A stretch of 64,000 nucleotides of DNA from Ahaetulla prasina. Its lineage: Eukaryota; Chordata; Lepidosauria; Squamata; Colubridae. The stretch lies in the NCBI RefSeq assembly GCF_028640845.1, contig NC_080539.1:101892554-101956553 (forward strand), given 5' to 3'. The notes below the pieces were generated by a model. It was not told the DNA's origin. It did not search any database and worked only from the letters and a program-made list of their open reading frames with translations. A program made the position numbers and the translations under genes. Within the stretch, counting starts at the first letter, position 1. Each line of letters starts with the position of its first letter. Below are positions 33,640-44,139 of this stretch, one piece after another.

Positions 33640-33810
33640 TTTATTTTATTTATTTATTTATTTATTTATTTATCATAACAATATATATAAGCATCACACA
33701 AAAGATTATATAGTATATAAACATATATATGAGGAAATATATATATAAAGAAGAAGAAAAGAAAAGAAAGAAAAACAATAGGACAGGAACGGTAGGCACG
33801 TTGCTGGCTG
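33640..33810 (-). mobile_element. CR1/L3-like LINE, short 3' end
   Basis: A (TTTA)n tail and TTTATCATAACAATATATATAAGC lead to ACAATAGGACAGGAACGGTAGGCACG, where the copy ends. The order matches 24744-24954. Only about 0.17 kb of the LINE is present. Confidence 0.8.
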
Positions 33811-34090
33811 GAAATAGATTTTTGGGGACCCCTTTGGTCAGAGAATACTAAAGGAATACTAAGTGTTGCAATGATCATACCTACAGAATAACATTAAAAT
33901 GTTTCTGAGGTTTGCAGATGGATCTGGTAGCTCTCTGGATATTTCCTGGATGGAAAATGTATAGGTTGCAGTTGAAGTACAATTCTGACCATGCTTATTC
34001 AATGAAATTTAATGAGTAAACAAACAAAAATCCAAATTCTATAATAAATAATGGATTCTTCAAAATACATTTAACTTTATATTTAAAATA

Positions 34091-34945
34091 TATTTAACCC
34101 TCCTCTACTACCACCTCTTACAATTCTAGATAACACAGTATCAACAGTAGAGACTTTCAAGTTTCTAGATTCTATCATATCTCAAGACTTAAAATGGACA
34201 CTTAACATCAAAAATGTCATCAAAAAAGCACAACAAAAGTGTTCTTTCTGCACCAACTCAGAAAGCTCAAACTGCCCAAGGAGCTGCTGATTCAGTTCTA
34301 CAGAGGAATTATTGAGTCTGTCATCTGCACCTCTATAACTGGTTTGGCTCTGTAACTAAACAAGACAGACACAGACTTCAACGGATAATTAGAACTGCAG
34401 AAAAAAACAATTGCTATAAACCTGCCTTCCACTGAGGACCTGTATACTGAACAAGTCAAATAGAAGGCTGAGAAAATATCTACATCCCCCTCACATCCTA
34501 GACATAAATTGTTTCAACTTCTACCCACAAAACGACACTATAGGGCACTGCACACCAGAACAACTAGACACAAGGACAGTTTTTTCCTGAATGCCGTCAC
34601 TCTGCTAAACAACTAATTCCCACAACACTGTCAAACTATTTACTAAGACTGTATTACTATTATTATTCTCATCCTTCCTATAACCTATCTCCTCCCACTT
34701 ATGACTATAACCATGTTGCTTGTATTTTTATTATTTATATTGTTCTGTTTGTTTTCTAGTATGATTTAATTGCTTATTAGTAATCTATGACTCACTAAGT
34801 GTTGTAACTTAATGATTCTTGATGAATGTATTTATTTATTTATTTATTTATTTTATGTACACTGAAAGCATATGTACCAAAGATAAATTTCTTCTGTGTC
34901 CAATAACATTTGGCCAATAAAGAATTCTATTATCTATCTATTATC
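34091..34945 (+). mobile_element. Rex1-like LINE, 3' part
   Basis: The plus strand encodes a broken C-terminal RT region. The stretch LRKLKLPKELLIQFYRGIIE matches the ORF of the minus-strand copy at 59539-60717. Stops and frame changes interrupt it. The 3' UTR contains the same ACACTGAAAGCATATG...ACCAA segment and ends in GGCCAATAAAGAATTCTA followed by (TCTAT/ATCT)n. The copy is older than the one at 59-60 kb. Confidence 0.85.
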
Positions 34946-37119
34946 TATTAAAAGCTAGACAGATTTTCTTGTTAAACAGTTGGAGAAACACCCTGTCCTC
35001 CAAAAGAAGGTGCAATCGGGAATAATGACAACAGTGATAACACACTATTTTCTGTAAATATACCATATATTCCAAAATACCGATATTTGAAGAGTCTATC
35101 TTGCCTTGGAAATAAAATCAATATTTTAAACACATGATATTCCACTGACAATATGACTAGCCAAAGATTCAGAGCTGTTCCTGGAATCTAATGTAACATG
35201 GATTGAACTGAACAAAGAATATATCCAACACCACACAAAAGCCAGTCAGAAAACAGCTTGGGAGAGAATAAAGTTATCCTCTCCTTTCTTAGTGTTTCAG
35301 AAGTTAGTGGTTTAACTCCCGGAGCAAGACAAAAGTGGAGCAAAAAACATTTTGAGATAAGAGGACAGAACCTAATGGATATTTTCAGTAAGCTTAAAAG
35401 CTATGTTACTACTATAGTGCCAAGATAATGGTTTCTACCTCTACAATTCCTTGCAATGATTGTTTTGCCAATATATAGTATAAAAGAAACAAAGGCTAAT
35501 AATTGCTTGTCAGCATTGACGAAGCATGACAGGCCTCAGAAATAGGAAGGGGGAATGCCATTTCATAGCTCCATTCAATAGTAACAAGCAGAAAATACAG
35601 TGCATATTGTATACCAATGAAATCAGCTCAGGATTGAGCAGGAAAGGACATTTGAAGGTCAAATTAAACAAGCTGTTTACATCTCTTTACTTAAAAATAC
35701 ATTCAAGAATTTGAATCGTGGTGATAATTTATAGTTGTATAGAAAGAGATGTTATGAATCAGACAATAGATACAGAGTTATTTATTGTGTGACAGGTTAG
35801 GACCAATTAGCTCTAAAAATATACCAGAGTTGGCTGTTTAATTCAGGAGGGGAAAAATGTACTTGTGGATACTTCTGCTCTATAAAGGAAGACTGGGTTA
35901 ATTATTGCCAATGAAAGTTAGGTAGTTACACATAGAATCATGTAGACTTAATACCAACTTATATATAAGCACTTGATAAGAACTGGAAAAAGCATCTTTT
36001 GAATAATGAAAATAACTGACAGAGCATAATATCTCAGATGAACTCTCCTGAGAATGTTTCTTCCCTGTTTTGTGAATATTTTATTCATGGAAACAAACAT
36101 AATGCTATAGAGTACTCCAAACACAGAACATAAACTGGGTTGGAACACTTTTAGGATCCACCTCTCTAGACTTGACCAGTATAAACCATATTTAAACCTC
36201 TGCATAGTTTATTAGGTGTCAATCACACACTTATAAATCAGTGATATTTATTTGAATTTGTTTGGTGTTTTTTATAAAAAAAGAAAATAATTATAGAACC
36301 ATGGTAGGAGAACAGTATTAATGTGTTCTCTTCTATCCTTGAGACTCAGGGGAGGGAATTACATCAATATTAAAAATGCTGCCCCATTCTTGGCTTTTCA
36401 TTATGCCTCAGCAAAGAGCTACTAGCGTCGCTGTCCTCATGGAAACTTTCTTTCTGGGCTGTGTTTAATTGATCCCCAACTTCCCTTTTCCATCCTACTC
36501 ACGATCATATATTATTGAGAAAACCAACATACAGTCCTAAATGCATGTTAGAGTGGGTTTTGGAGTTCCAACTATATTTTTTTTATTACATAGGTATTTT
36601 GTCTTACCTGCTCATGGAATACTTATCATGGCAAAAAGAGAAGTCACAAGGGAAATACTCCATTCTTGTCTTATAGGAGTTGATAATCCAGAACATTTGA
36701 CACTCCTTCTTTCATGCACCTTAGGATGTCCACATGGAAGGTCTTGTGCCATATTATCATGGAAAACGCTACCGAAATGCTGTAAACTTAAAAAGACCTC
36801 AACTTCTTCAGTAGCAGATTGGCAAAAAAAATGGTTGTATTAGAAGGACATGCTTTTAATAATGGTTGCTGGAGTAGAATATAGGGATGAGCCCCTATCA
36901 AAAAGCAAGAAATTATTTTCTCCTTAACAAACTCAGGAATAGGTCAGTTGTATAAAATGGAGGGGATGTGGTGGTAAGCTTTGATTAAAAATGTAACAGT
37001 GGGTCTCTATGTATATATGAAAGTTATCAAACACTAAAATCCTATATTCATTTGTGGGGGAATACATCCCATTGCACTCATTAAGATTTCCTTTGGAAAA
37101 GACATAAATTTCTACAGGA
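34946..37119. other. No gene or repeat recognised
   Basis: About 2.2 kb of AT-rich DNA. No frame has a known domain and no TE end is visible. Confidence 0.45.
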
Positions 37120-37122
37120 AGA

Positions 37123-37431
37123 AGGCAAGTTATTTCAGCAAGTTAGGACCAGTTCTGGAGAACCAGTAGCAGAAATTTTGAGTAGTTTGGAGAACTGGTA
37201 GTAAAAATTCTGACTGGTCCTGCCCCCATTCTATTCTCTGCCTCCCATATCCCAGCTGATCAGGAGGAAATGGGGATTTTGCAGTATCCTTCCCCTGAAG
37301 TAGGGTGAGAATGGAGATTTTACAGTATCCTTCCCCTGCCATGCCCACCAAGCCATGCCCACCAAGCCACATCACGCCCACCAAGCCATGCCCACAGAAC
37401 TGGTAGTAAAAAAAATTGAAACCCACCACTG
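37123..37431. mobile_element. hAT-type element, GTGGTGGGTTTCA family, decayed left end
   Basis: The right end AAACCCACCACTG and the internal blocks (GACCAGTTCTGGAGAACC near the left, GCCCACCAAGCC repeats near the right) match the better copies at 63479-63750 and 51704-52437. The left end is degraded, so no 8-bp duplication could be read. Confidence 0.7.
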
Positions 37432-37439
37432 GTAGCAGG

Positions 37440-38286
37440 TAACTTCTTCTTCCACAGGTAAATCAAACTTTAAACTGCCAAAATGAAAACACCTCCCTGG
37501 CTTCGTTGTTGGTCAAAAATAAATCATTATCAGTATATGTTTCTTGTAGTAGCTGACATACTACCAGATGAGCCGGGCTCTGTGTCTCTCCATATTCACA
37601 TAGCATCTTGTTATCCATCAAGAGCCTCCATTTGAGCATATTGGTTTTACTCCAACTTTTAACCTATTCAGGGTCCTCCAAGTAGTATAAGGGAGGTCAG
37701 ATCCTTCTACCATGTTATTCTTTAATCAATGGTCTCCTTCCTCCATCTTTTAATTTGATTTTGTTCTTGTGTAGCCTCAAGAATTTTTTTTTCTATAAAG
37801 CTGTTCCTAGATCTGAGTCAGCTGGTTTGGGGCATATGTCCATTCAGAGGATGTTGAGGGTCTTGCTTAGTTTTCTTGGCTTCTGCACTGCTTTTTTCCT
37901 GATTGGAGTTGAGGCAATGCCAGAAAGAGTATATATTTTTTTCAATTGGTGTAGGTTTGAAGCAACCTGTCACTAAGTGTACTACTTCAAATTTCAGGTA
38001 ACTAGAAATTTATATTACCTCCTGGGTTCCTGTTGGTTCCATACAGTTTTATATGGGATGCATTTTGAACATGTATTTCTAGCATTGAAATTAGCTGGTT
38101 CTGAAGAGCTAACAAAGGTTGTTATGCAATATAATAATTCATGTTTTTATTGCAACCTTATAGATTTTCCAATCTGAATTACATTGCATAATTTTTTTCT
38201 TTTCTTCATTGTTATTTTATTGGCAACGTTGGGGAACTGTATTTCATGTCTTTGCCCACTTTTCAATAAGCTCTCCAATATGGTAC
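37440..38286. other. No gene or repeat recognised
   Basis: Nothing supported. Confidence 0.4.
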
Positions 38287-38578
38287 TAACATTCCAGGGG
38301 TGAAATCCAGCAGGTTCTGACAGGTTTTGGAGAACTGGTAGCGGAAATTTTGAGCAGATTGGAGAACCGGCAAATACCACCTTTGGCTGGCCCCAGAGTA
38401 GGGTAGGATGGAGATTTTACAATATCCTTCCCCCAGGAGTGGGGAGGGAATGGGGATTTTGCAGTATCCTTCCCCTGCCATGCCCACCAAGCCACACCCA
38501 CTAAATCACACTATGCCCACCAAGCCATGCCCACAGAACTGGTAGTAAAAGAAATTGAATTTCATCACTGCAACATCC
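38287..38578. mobile_element. hAT-type element, same family, 6/8 TSD
   Basis: The body is 38295-38570 (276 bp), with ends CAGGGGTGAAATCC and GAATTTCATCACTG. TAACATTC and CAACATCC match at 6 of 8, and both differences are C/T. Internal GCCCACCAAGCC motifs are present. Confidence 0.78.
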
Positions 38579-39845
38579 TCTTTCAACACCCAAGTGTTCT
38601 TTCAATCACTATCATAGCTGTTCCAGTCTGATGGGCTGGGATATCAAGAGTAGAGATCTTGACTACTCTTTGGTCCACAGGTATCAAGAGAAGGAGGAGA
38701 GCACTTAGGGGATATGATATCTGAACAGTACATTTGAGGTCATTTCTGCGAGTAGCACTAAAGCAGGTTTCCAAAATGCAGCCCTGGAACTCTGTTGCAG
38801 AAAATGTATATCTAAAGCTATACTACTAATAAACCTCCAGAAATCTATTTTACATTACTTAATTGTACAGTGCCTCCATGAGTCTTGAGTCATCATTTTT
38901 TCCTGATGGGGGGTGGGGGAAGGAAAGGAAAGAGAAGAAATTTATAGAAAGAAAAGCTATAAGAAACTGTCATTTTCCTAACTGTTCTATTCTATTTTTG
39001 CTATCATAATGTAATGTTGAAAACTGGTAGACATATTTTAGAAGTAAATCTTTCAGAATGAAACTGAAAAGTTACTCACTGCTACTAATCAAACTCGTAA
39101 CAGCACTTTTTCCTCTTCTTTTGTTGGATCGAATTTTTTTAGTATCTTATTCTTAATAATGAAATCATTTAAAAAAAAAATAACATCATTATATTCATTA
39201 TTATCTCAAGGTTATTGGGAATGTAAAAAGAAAATGTGAAATCAATAAGACAATCAAAGTGCTTTGCATAAAATGATAAGGAAAGAAACTGCCTAGATTA
39301 ATTCCGACATTTAAATGTTTGCACAGTAGAAAAAATAATTTAGCTGAGAGAAGGAAAAGGAAAGACCTTAGAATGTTTATTGAAAAGACGGCTGGCTTGG
39401 TTTAGCAATAAACCCAAGAAATAGAACTAAACAGGGATCTCTTGAGTTTGCAAGAAATTTAATCTCTAAATTTCAGAGCAAAACAGGTTTCAGTTAACAA
39501 ACTTCGTTTGTTTTATAACTATTCTGCAGCATGGAACTGCTTAGAAATCCAGAAACTGAATGATTCATGATAATAGTAATATGGTGCAAAGCATTTCATC
39601 TCTAGGTCACTGTCCTGAAAGCATCTCAATCTCTTTTTTTAGGCAACAATATTTTGCCTAAACAGTTTTCTCAAATTAAATTCACAATCGCCTTTAATTT
39701 AGAAAGTTTCTATCTCAGATTCAACCCTTCAGTATTAATCTAAATGTATCCAAGTCTAGGAATGATAATATTGCTGCCTCAGAACTTCTGCACAGATTAC
39801 GATGTATGGTGCTATATTTCTCTGGCAATTGATGTGCTTCACTAG
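38579..39845. other. No gene or repeat recognised
   Basis: About 1.3 kb of AT-rich DNA with no supported feature. Confidence 0.45.
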
Positions 39846-40868
39846 GTGTAATCCAGGGGTGAAATGCTCCTGGTTTGCACCGGCTCACCCGATTAGGTAG
39901 CGATGGCAGCTGCTGGTTTGGAGGACCAGTAGCAAAAATCCCTGGCCCCGCCCCCCTGCCTCTGCTGAGCCACACCATCAGCAGAGGGTTTTTTTTTTAC
40001 TTTTAAAAGTTTTTCTTCAGCCGAAACATGCCTTTAAAAGTAAAAAAAAAAAACTCTGATGATCACGGGGCTGAGCAGAGATCATCAAAACCCTTTAAAA
40101 GTTTTTTTAAAAAAACTCTCTTCAGCCGAAGGGGAAAAAAAACAAGAAACAAAACCGAGGTTTTAAAAGCCTCCTCTGGCGATCCCTGATCCTGAGTTTT
40201 CTGATCCTCATAGGCTTTTAAAGTCACTTTTTAACAGCCCCCACTTACAAGAGCTCCTACCCATGCCCAGCCAATTCCCCCTCCTCACTTACTGCTCTTT
40301 TGGGCTGGCAACGGCATGCTTTCTTCAGCTACTGAAGAAAAAAAAAAGCTTGCTTTGACTTCCTGCTTTGCTGGCTGAGGAACTCTGGGATTTGAAGTCC
40401 ACAATAAAATAAAGTAAAATAAAATAATAAAATAAAATATTTGTGCAGCTTTCTGAGATTTGGTGTGTTTCTGTAGTGTTTCACTCTAACTACACAAACA
40501 CACAAAATCTCAGAAAGCTGTATGTGGCAATTTGTGTGTGTGTGAGAGAGAGAGTGAGTGAGTGAGTTGTGTGTGTGTAAAGTGTGAAAGTTGATTTTTG
40601 AGCTTTTTGTGGCTGTGTGAAGTGTGAAGTGCAGCTGCTTTTACATTGTGTGTGAGTCAGTTGTGTTATGTTGTGTTGTGTGTGTGTAAAGTGTGAAAGT
40701 TGGTTTTTGATACCTCTTATTGTTTTTTATACTTTGTTTATTATTTTTATTATTTATTGTTATTGGCCACGCCCACTCAGTCATCTGACCACCAAGCCAT
40801 GCCCACCAATTAAGCCATGCCCACAGAACCGGTAGGGAAAATTTTTAGATTTCACCCCTGGTATAATC
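39846..40868 (+). mobile_element. Long non-autonomous hAT-type element, copy A, 7/8 TSD
   Basis: The body is 39854-40860 (1,007 bp). Its ends CAGGGGTGAAATGC and GATTTCACCCCTG are inverted copies, and the flanks GTGTAATC and GTATAATC match at 7 of 8. The interior has A- and T-rich runs, an inverted repeat (CAGCTTTCTGAGATTT at 40447 against AAATCTCAGAAAGCTG near 40520) and one unit of a tandem module present several times in copy B. No transposase is encoded. Copy B lies in opposite orientation 1.4 kb away. Confidence 0.88.
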
Positions 40869-41711
40869 CAGTTTATAAATTATACAGGGACACACACACA
40901 CACTGGTCACTCACGTTCTATAAGATGTTGATAGATCAGCAAAGAAATCCACCTCCTTCCTAATTAGATGGCTATTATTTTGGGCTCAGATGCAAAACAT
41001 GGATAAACTTAGTCACTGCTTGGCTAGTGCAGGGAATTCCGGGCTCTAAGTTAGATATTGGGGGGGAGGGAGGGTTATCTCAGAAGGATGAATGGGAAAT
41101 CACTGTTATTCCACCAGCAAGAAAACTACACGAACATGATCATCAAGAGTAAATTTTGGCTTGAAGGAGAGTTCTCAATCTTAGACAGGAAACCGGAAGT
41201 AAACCTACCCTGATAGTTGCCATGCATTGTCACAGCAAATCCAAGCAACTCTTGGGATAGTGTGAAAGAGCAATGATGTGGAGGAAGAGGTATTAGGACA
41301 GGATCTGATATTAGAAGGAAAAGAGATGGATGAAGGAAAGAAAGAACAGGGAGAAGAAAATAAACTAATAAAATGGGAGAGGGAGGACTTTTTCCATTCA
41401 ACTCCAACCTCTTGATGTAATTATGAAATTTCAGTAGTCATCTATTTATCCATTTATTATTTTTTTCTATCCAAATTCACTTGTCCACCTAAGATAGGTA
41501 ACAGCAATTAAAAAAAGTTACATGCTTTGGAAACACAATCAGAAATAATATTAAATGTAATATTAAAATAACAAGATAGATATATGGATATTTAAACATC
41601 AGGATGGATAGGTGTGTGTTTGATAGAAGACAGAGTGGGGGACAGACAGACAGGCTGGCAGACAGACTAGCAGACATCGTTGCCCACCAGCTAAAGAGTT
41701 GACAGAGCGTA
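40869..41711. other. No gene recognised between the two long hAT copies
   Basis: No supported gene or repeat. A 93-codon minus-strand frame at 41126-41407 has hydrophobic low-complexity sequence and no domain. Confidence 0.45.
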
Positions 41712-41832
41712 GGCTAGCCCAGTGTTTCTCAATTGTGACAACTTGAAGAGGTATGGACTTCAATTCCCAGAATTCCCCAGCCAGCTGTGCTGGCTCTTCA
41801 AGTTGTCACAATTGAGAAACACTGGGCTAGCC
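41712..41832. mobile_element. Foldback hAT MITE with palindromic 8-bp TSD
   Basis: The body is 41720-41824 (105 bp). Its ends CAGTGTTTCTCAATTGTGAC are exact inverted copies. The flanks GGCTAGCC at 41712-41719 and 41825-41832 are identical. GGCTAGCC is itself palindromic, so the perfect arms extend through the duplication to 40 bp (41711-41750 and 41794-41833). The loop contains AATTCCCAGAATTCCCC. Half-copies of the same family lie near 42960 and 55795-55860. Confidence 0.92.
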
Positions 41833-42228
41833 TGACAGTACTTAGCAGAATAAAAGCAAGGAACAGCTATCAAGAAAACTTTATCTTGTTTTACCAACAT
41901 TAGTCTCTGATGGTTGCAGGACAGGTCTTGCAAAAATCCTAAAGGCAGGCTTAAAATAGAGAACACAATCTTATTTGCAAAGTCTTATCCTAAGTTATAC
42001 ATGGCTTTAAACTGCTCACAGAAGAATGAAGATAACCTTGATGAAGGACTGAAGGATCTGCTAAGGGAAGTGAAAAAACAGCATAGAATAATCCTTTGAA
42101 AGCAGATAGCCCACTTTGAATATCTTTGGTATAAGAGGAGGCAGAGCTTCAAGATTTGGTTGTGATGCTTTCAATAAAGTAGCACTTCTGTAATTGTTGT
42201 GCTGTTTCCTGACCTAGGCTACACTGTG

Positions 42229-43763
42229 CTGAGTAACGGGTGAAATCTAAAAATTTTCCCTACCGGTCTGTGGCCATGGCTTAATTGGTGGGCGTGGCTT
42301 GGTGGTTAGATGACTGGGTGAGCGTGGCCAATAACAATAAATAATAAAAATAATGAAGTATACAAAACAATAAGAGGTACCAAAAACCAACTTTCACACT
42401 TTACACACACACAACACAACACAACACAACTGACTCACACACAATGTAAAAGCAGCTGCACTGTACCGAAAATGGCCCCTGCAACAAGCAGGAATCTCAC
42501 ACAGCCACAAAAAGTTCAAAAACCAACTTTCACACTTTACACACATACAACACAACACAACACAACTGACTCACACACAATGTAAAAGCAGCTGCACTGT
42601 ACCCAAAATGGCCCCTGCAACAAGCAGGAACCTCACACAGCCACAAAAAGTTCAAAAACCAACTCTCACACTTTACACACATACAACACAACACAACACA
42701 ACTGACTCACACACAATGTAAAAGCAGCTGCACTTCACCCAAAATGGCCCCTGCAACAAGCAAGAACCTCACACTTTCACAGTTTACACACACACAACAA
42801 AACACAACTGACTCACATACACACACAAAATGCCACATACAGCTTTGTGAGATTTTGTGTGTTTGTGTAGTTAGAGTGAAACACTACAGAAACACACCAA
42901 ATCTCAGAAAGCTGCACAAATATTTTATTTTATTATTTTATTTATTTATTTATTTAGATCAGGGGTCTCCAACCTTAGTAACTTTAAGGTTTGTGGTCTT
43001 CAACTCCCAGAGTTCCTTAGCCAGCAAAGCAGGCAGATTGAGTTGCTCACGAGGAGATGGATTTTAGGCAGGCAGAGTTAGTTGCTAGCTGGTGCAACTG
43101 ACTACAGTAGCTGAAGTAAAGCATGGCTTTGCCAACCCGAAAGGAGCAGTAATTATAGGTAAGTGAGGAGAGGGCATTGGGTGGGCATGGGTGGGGGCTC
43201 TTGTAAGTGGGGGCTATTAAAAATGATTTTAAAAGTCTGTGATGATCAGAAAAATCATCTGGGATCACCAGAGGAAAAAAAGATTTTAAAAGCTCCTCTG
43301 ATGATCCCAGCTGAAGTTCCCTCATAGCAGCCCAGAATCTCTTAAAATAATTGTTTTAACAAGCTCTTTGGCTGAAAAGCTTGTAGAAAACATGTTTTTT
43401 AAGGTTCTGGTGATGAGGAACTCAGCTGGGATCACCAGAGGAGCCATTTAAAACCTTTTTTTTCCAATCTCTTCAGCCGAAGAGGTTGTTAAAAAAAAGA
43501 GTTTAAAGGCTCTGACGATCTCAGCTGAGCCGCGGGATCATCAAAGTTTTTTGGCATGTTTTTTGGTTTTTTAAAGGCATGTTTTCGGCTGAAGAAAAAC
43601 TGCTTTTAAAAGAAAAAAAAAACCTCTGACGATGGGGTGGCTCAGCAGGGGCAGGGGGTAGGGGCAGGGATTTTTGCTACCAGTTCTCCGAACCACCAGC
43701 CGCCATTGCTACCGGATTGGGTGAGCCGGTCCGAACCGGGAGCATTTCACCCCTGCTGAGTAA
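42229..43763 (-). mobile_element. Long non-autonomous hAT-type element, copy B, perfect 8-bp TSD
   Basis: The body is 42237-43755 (1,519 bp). CTGAGTAA occurs at 42229-42236 and again at 43756-43763. The left end has lost two bases (CGGGTGAAAT); the right end is CATTTCACCCCTG. It is inverted relative to copy A and longer because of a 136-bp tandem module and a hAT-like CAGGGGTCTCCAACC insert-like segment near 42960. No transposase is encoded. Confidence 0.9.
42381..42790. repeat. 136-bp tandem module inside hAT copy B
   Basis: The phrase CAAAAACCAACT begins at 42381, 42517 and 42653, exactly 136 bp apart each time, giving two full units and a partial third followed by a shorter remnant. Each unit contains an (ACACA)-rich stretch, TGTAAAAGCAGCTGCAC and AAATGGCCCCTGCAACAAGC. 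Copy A holds only one related unit, so the array expanded in copy B or contracted in A. Confidence 0.9.
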
Positions 43764-44043
43764 GACAGAACATGGTACAGGGTTTTCTAGACAAAGGGCA
43801 TTCTATGGGAAATCAAGGGGAAACTCTAAACCCCAGCTGATTTTACACCTTTCTCTCAGAAACTGGTCATCATATTCAACAGAGCTTTCCCACCCGCAGG
43901 GTATTTTCCGTAAGAACCAGGAAACTAGTTAGGAACCTCTAGGTAACAAAAAAAAATAACATCTCACAGAATCCCCATATGAAAAAGTGTTTTGATCTGA
44001 AATTATGTGGAATTTTCAGGCAAGATTTCAGGAATTGTATGAG

Positions 44044-44119
44044 ATCTTAGCTAAAAGGAAGAGATTGGTTGTTTATATATATATATATAATCAACCAATC
44101 TCTTCCTTTTAGCTAAGAT
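44044..44119. repeat. Perfect 28-bp inverted repeat around an (AT)n core
   Basis: Arms 44044-44071 and 44092-44119 (inner sequence CAACCAATCTCTTCC) are exact inverted copies, separated by a 20-bp run of TA repeats. A second (TA)n follows the right arm at 44118-44131. No MITE ends are visible, so an inverted duplication during replication is likelier than a transposon. Confidence 0.9.
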
Positions 44120-44139
44120 ATATATATATATCTACATAC

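Noticed and set aside
37130..38501. Frames with repeated GEGYCKISI-like words
   Set aside because: They are translations of the repeated modules in hAT-type elements, not a protein family.
42381..42790. Possible CRISPR-like array (regular 136-bp spacing)
   Set aside because: Units are continuous tandem copies without unique spacers and lie inside a eukaryotic DNA transposon.
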